DNA of 64,000 nt from positions 27,288,906-27,352,905 of the forward strand of contig JACBWW010000004.1 in the NCBI GenBank assembly GCA_020086605.1. Reading direction: 5' to 3'. Below the pieces are notes generated by a model. That model was given only the letters and a program-made list of their open reading frames with translations, had not been told where the DNA came from and made no database searches. Shown here piece after piece: positions 63,765 through 64,000 of the stretch; position 1 is the stretch's first letter, and the number at the start of each line of letters is the position of its first letter. The translations under genes were made by a program, and so were the position numbers. Source of the stretch: Lanius collurio. Lineage: Eukaryota > Chordata > Aves > Passeriformes > Laniidae.

Positions 63765-64000
63765 AGCAATCATATGACTGCTCCTGTAAATATTGTCCAG
63801 GATGCTGCTGGCCTTCTCTGCTGCCAAGGTACATAGCTGGCTCCCATGCAGCTAGATTCCCACATCCACCAGGAACCCCAAGTAATTTTTAGTGGAGCTG
63901 CTTTCCAGCTTGTAAGTCCCCAGAACTGTTGTTGGAAGTTCTTCTTTCCCAAGTGAAGGACTTTGCTTCTACCTTTGCTGAATTTCATGAAGTTTCTGCT
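63765..64000 (-). mobile_element. CR1 LINE fragment, antisense, cut by the window edge
   Basis: Antisense CR1 landmarks: 'gtccaggatgctgctggcct', 'agctggctcccatgcagcta', 'caccaggaaccccaagtaat' and 'gaaggactttgcttctacct'. It continues beyond the right edge. A 72-codon - strand frame here is a remnant of the LINE. Confidence 0.88.

Overview
The window is vertebrate nuclear DNA, almost certainly avian. It carries one complete multi-exon gene with GT-AG introns, the last exon of a second gene, several CR1 LINE fragments with the bird-type 3' end (ATTCTATGA-like), and ERVL-type LTRs of the kind common in birds. The species cannot be fixed from the sequence. The order THBS1 then FSIP1, tail to tail, matches the human 15q14 arrangement (established knowledge).

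Layout. 1-12,430 is intergenic DNA upstream of THBS1, with an old sense CR1-like piece (about 3,735-4,132), an antisense CR1 (about 5,335-6,060), an antisense LTR (about 6,979-7,524) and an LTR/CR1 composite (10,152-11,238). A CpG island at about 12,430-13,620 holds the THBS1 promoter and is interrupted by a 305-base assembly gap (12,814-13,118). THBS1 (thrombospondin-1) lies on the + strand, from a predicted start near 13,340 to a poly(A) signal at 29,098. I traced 22 exons. The 21 coding exons add up to 3,534 nt, an intact 1,177-residue protein, with all junctions GT-AG and in phase. The 3' UTR is about 2.3 kb and carries AU-rich, Pumilio-type and miR-18/miR-19-type motifs.

29,131-38,890 is a gene-poor interval between the two convergent genes. 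The terminal coding exon of FSIP1 (fibrous sheath interacting protein 1) is on the - strand at 39,038-39,613. From 39,614 to the right edge the DNA is most likely FSIP1 intron, because no further exon with the family's conserved sequence was found. This stretch contains a second antisense ERVL-type LTR (44,266-44,824), a sense CR1 3' end (about 48,090-48,257), a 294-bp solo LTR with a perfect 6-bp target duplication inside an antisense CR1 (56,782-57,075), and two larger antisense CR1 pieces (about 61,690-62,625 and 63,765 to the edge).

The least explained items are a stop-free, exon-like 91-codon stretch on the - strand at 56,050-56,325 whose product I do not recognise, a perfect 17-bp inverted repeat at 46,463-46,502, and the set of four Pumilio-type motifs in the THBS1 3' UTR. 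There is no CRISPR array, operon or other prokaryote-type system here. THBS1 and FSIP1 are neighbours but are not known to act together: one encodes a secreted matrix glycoprotein, the other a sperm flagellum/cilium-associated protein.
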